Positions 63,157 to 64,000 of a DNA stretch of 64,000 bases are shown in pieces. A program made the translations under genes and the position numbers. The DNA comes from Streptomyces sp. NBC_00690 (lineage in GTDB: Bacteria; Actinomycetota; Actinomycetes; Streptomycetales; Streptomycetaceae), in contig NZ_CP109009.1 of assembly GCF_036226685.1 (NCBI RefSeq), positions 1,302,001 to 1,366,000 of the forward strand. Direction: 5' to 3'. Every line of letters starts with the position of its first letter. Position 1 is the first letter of the stretch. The notes beneath the pieces were generated by a model. It did not search any database. It had not been told where the DNA came from and saw only the letters and a list, made by a program, of their open reading frames with translations.

Positions 63157-64000
63157 GTGAACGACTCTGGGGTGCAGGACGTGGATGTGGTGGTCGTCGG
63201 CGCCGGGCAGGCGGGGCTCTCCGCGGCGTACCACCTACGGCGGGTGGGGCTCGTGCCCGGGCGGGACTTCGTGGTGTTCGACCATGCCCCGCGACCAGGC
63301 GGCGCCTGGCAGTTCCGCTGGCCCTCGCTCACCTTCGGCAAGGTGCACGGCATCCACACCCTCCCCGGAATGGAGCTGACGGGAGCGGATGACGGGCGAC
63401 CGTCGGCGGAAGTGATCGGCGAGTACTTCGCCGCGTACGAGGAGCGCTTCGGGCTGGAGGTGCTGCGGCCGGTCGATGTGAGCGCCGTGCGCGAGGGCGA
63501 AGGCGGACGGCTGCTCGTCGAGACGTCGGCCGGACGCTGGTCGACTCGGGCGCTGATCAACGCGACCGGCACCTGGGACCGACCGTTCTGGCCGCGCTAT
63601 CCGGATCAGGAGAGCTTCGAGGGGCGCCAACTCCACACGGCGCAGTACCAAGGACCGCAGGAGTTCGCAGGTCAGCGAGTTCTCGTGGTCGGCGGCGGCG
63701 CTTCAGGAACACAGCACCTCATGGAGATCGCCCCCGTTGCGGCAGAGACCACCTGGGTCACCCGGCGTCCTCCGGTCTTCGTCGACGAGCCGTTCGACGA
63801 GGACCGCGGTCGGGCGGTGGTGTCGCTGGTCGAGGAGCGGGTGCGTCAAGGATTGCCACCGCAGAGCGTGGTGTCGGTGACCGGCCTTCCGGTGACCGAT
63901 GCGGTCCGGCGAGCCCGTGAGCAAGGGGTGCTGGATCGGCTGCCGATGTTCGACCGGATCACCCCGACGGGGGCCGAGTGGGACGACGGACAGACCGTCG
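63157..64000 (+). CDS. Flavin-containing monooxygenase-like oxidoreductase (3' end outside window)
   Basis: 281 residues visible from GTG 63157; the gene runs off the right edge. FAD site VVVVGAGQAGLSAAYHLRRVG, then PGGAWQFRWPSLTFG, LINATGTWDRPFWPRYPDQ (FATGY-like), and the NADPH site VLVVGGGASGTQHLMEIA. This two-nucleotide-fold arrangement is typical of flavin-containing or Baeyer-Villiger-type monooxygenases. It is divergent from the YjbQ gene. Substrate unknown. Confidence 0.88.
   Translation, partial: MNDSGVQDVDVVVVGAGQAGLSAAYHLRRVGLVPGRDFVVFDHAPRPGGAWQFRWPSLTFGKVHGIHTLPGMELTGADDGRPSAEVIGEYFAAYEERFGLEVLRPVDVSAVREGEGGRLLVETSAGRWSTRALINATGTWDRPFWPRYPDQESFEGRQLHTAQYQGPQEFAGQRVLVVGGGASGTQHLMEIAPVAAETTWVTRRPPVFVDEPFDEDRGRAVVSLVEERVRQGLPPQSVVSVTGLPVTDAVRRAREQGVLDRLPMFDRITPTGAEWDDGQTV

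Overview
The window is high-GC actinobacterial chromosome, almost certainly Streptomyces or a close relative. The evidence is GC-rich codon use, frequent GTG and TTG starts, tight ATGA/GTGA overlaps, actinobacterial-type accessory genes (AccE-like epsilon subunit, DUF3093, DUF6153, DUF5947, DUF6084) and a Streptomyces-style chitinase promoter repeat. About 50 protein genes can be supported, plus hairpin terminators, palindromic operators and several broken genes. No rRNA, tRNA, CRISPR array or intact transposon was seen.

Layout. 1-16.9 kb is housekeeping and peripheral metabolism: a partial ArsR regulator divergent from an Old Yellow Enzyme, a BNR-propeller protein, uracil-DNA glycosylase, a BadF-type sugar kinase, a CbiX-like chelatase, a lactonase-fold protein, bacterial nitric oxide synthase, a FUSC transporter, DUF3093, an acyl-CoA carboxylase epsilon/beta pair (beta frameshifted), a metallophosphoesterase, an Lrp regulator and a HAD phosphatase. 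17.2-21.6 kb is an envelope/metal-stress type cluster: M56 peptidase plus BlaI repressor, a CPVC membrane protein, DUF6153, DUF305 lipoprotein and BNR lipoprotein. 21.7-29.2 kb has a binding protein, a DUF35 protein, a TetR regulator divergent from etfB-etfA, DUF4240 and a three-gene membrane operon. 29.3-41.7 kb has a secreted GH18 chitinase, a stator-like membrane module followed by a collapsed GTPase/phosphatase locus, TauE/SafE, MerR divergent from an imine-reductase-like enzyme, a DUF4430 protein, an M20 peptidase, a DEAD-box helicase and a cold-shock protein.

42.3-55.4 kb is one long hydrogenase operon: small and large subunits of an actinobacterial high-affinity (group 1h type) [NiFe]-hydrogenase, a NifU-like protein, three accessory proteins of unknown role, a maturation protease, a 34-residue protein and hypA-B-F-C-D-E, closed by a strong hairpin. 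After a membrane-anchored Mrr-type nuclease, 56.8-61.7 kb looks like an acquired catabolic module: TetR repressor, FAD monooxygenase, a broken quinone oxidoreductase and two alpha/beta hydrolases, with matching palindromes before both transcription units. A Tn3 transposase remnant follows it. The window ends with a cupin protein, a YjbQ protein and a truncated flavoprotein monooxygenase.

Most unusual signals. (i) Blocks of extreme wobble-base choice: G/T-ending codons in the carboxylase beta gene and the first two thirds of etfB, switching abruptly inside etfB to C/A-ending codons that continue through etfA. (ii) A deletion that joins the start of a dynamin-like GTPase to a 5'-truncated PP2C-like phosphatase, next to a MotA/MotB-like membrane pair. 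(iii) A 40-bp near-perfect palindrome upstream of the nitric oxide synthase gene. (iv) A single-base frameshift in the carboxylase beta gene. Family assignments are from recognition of motifs in the sequence; no database search was run.
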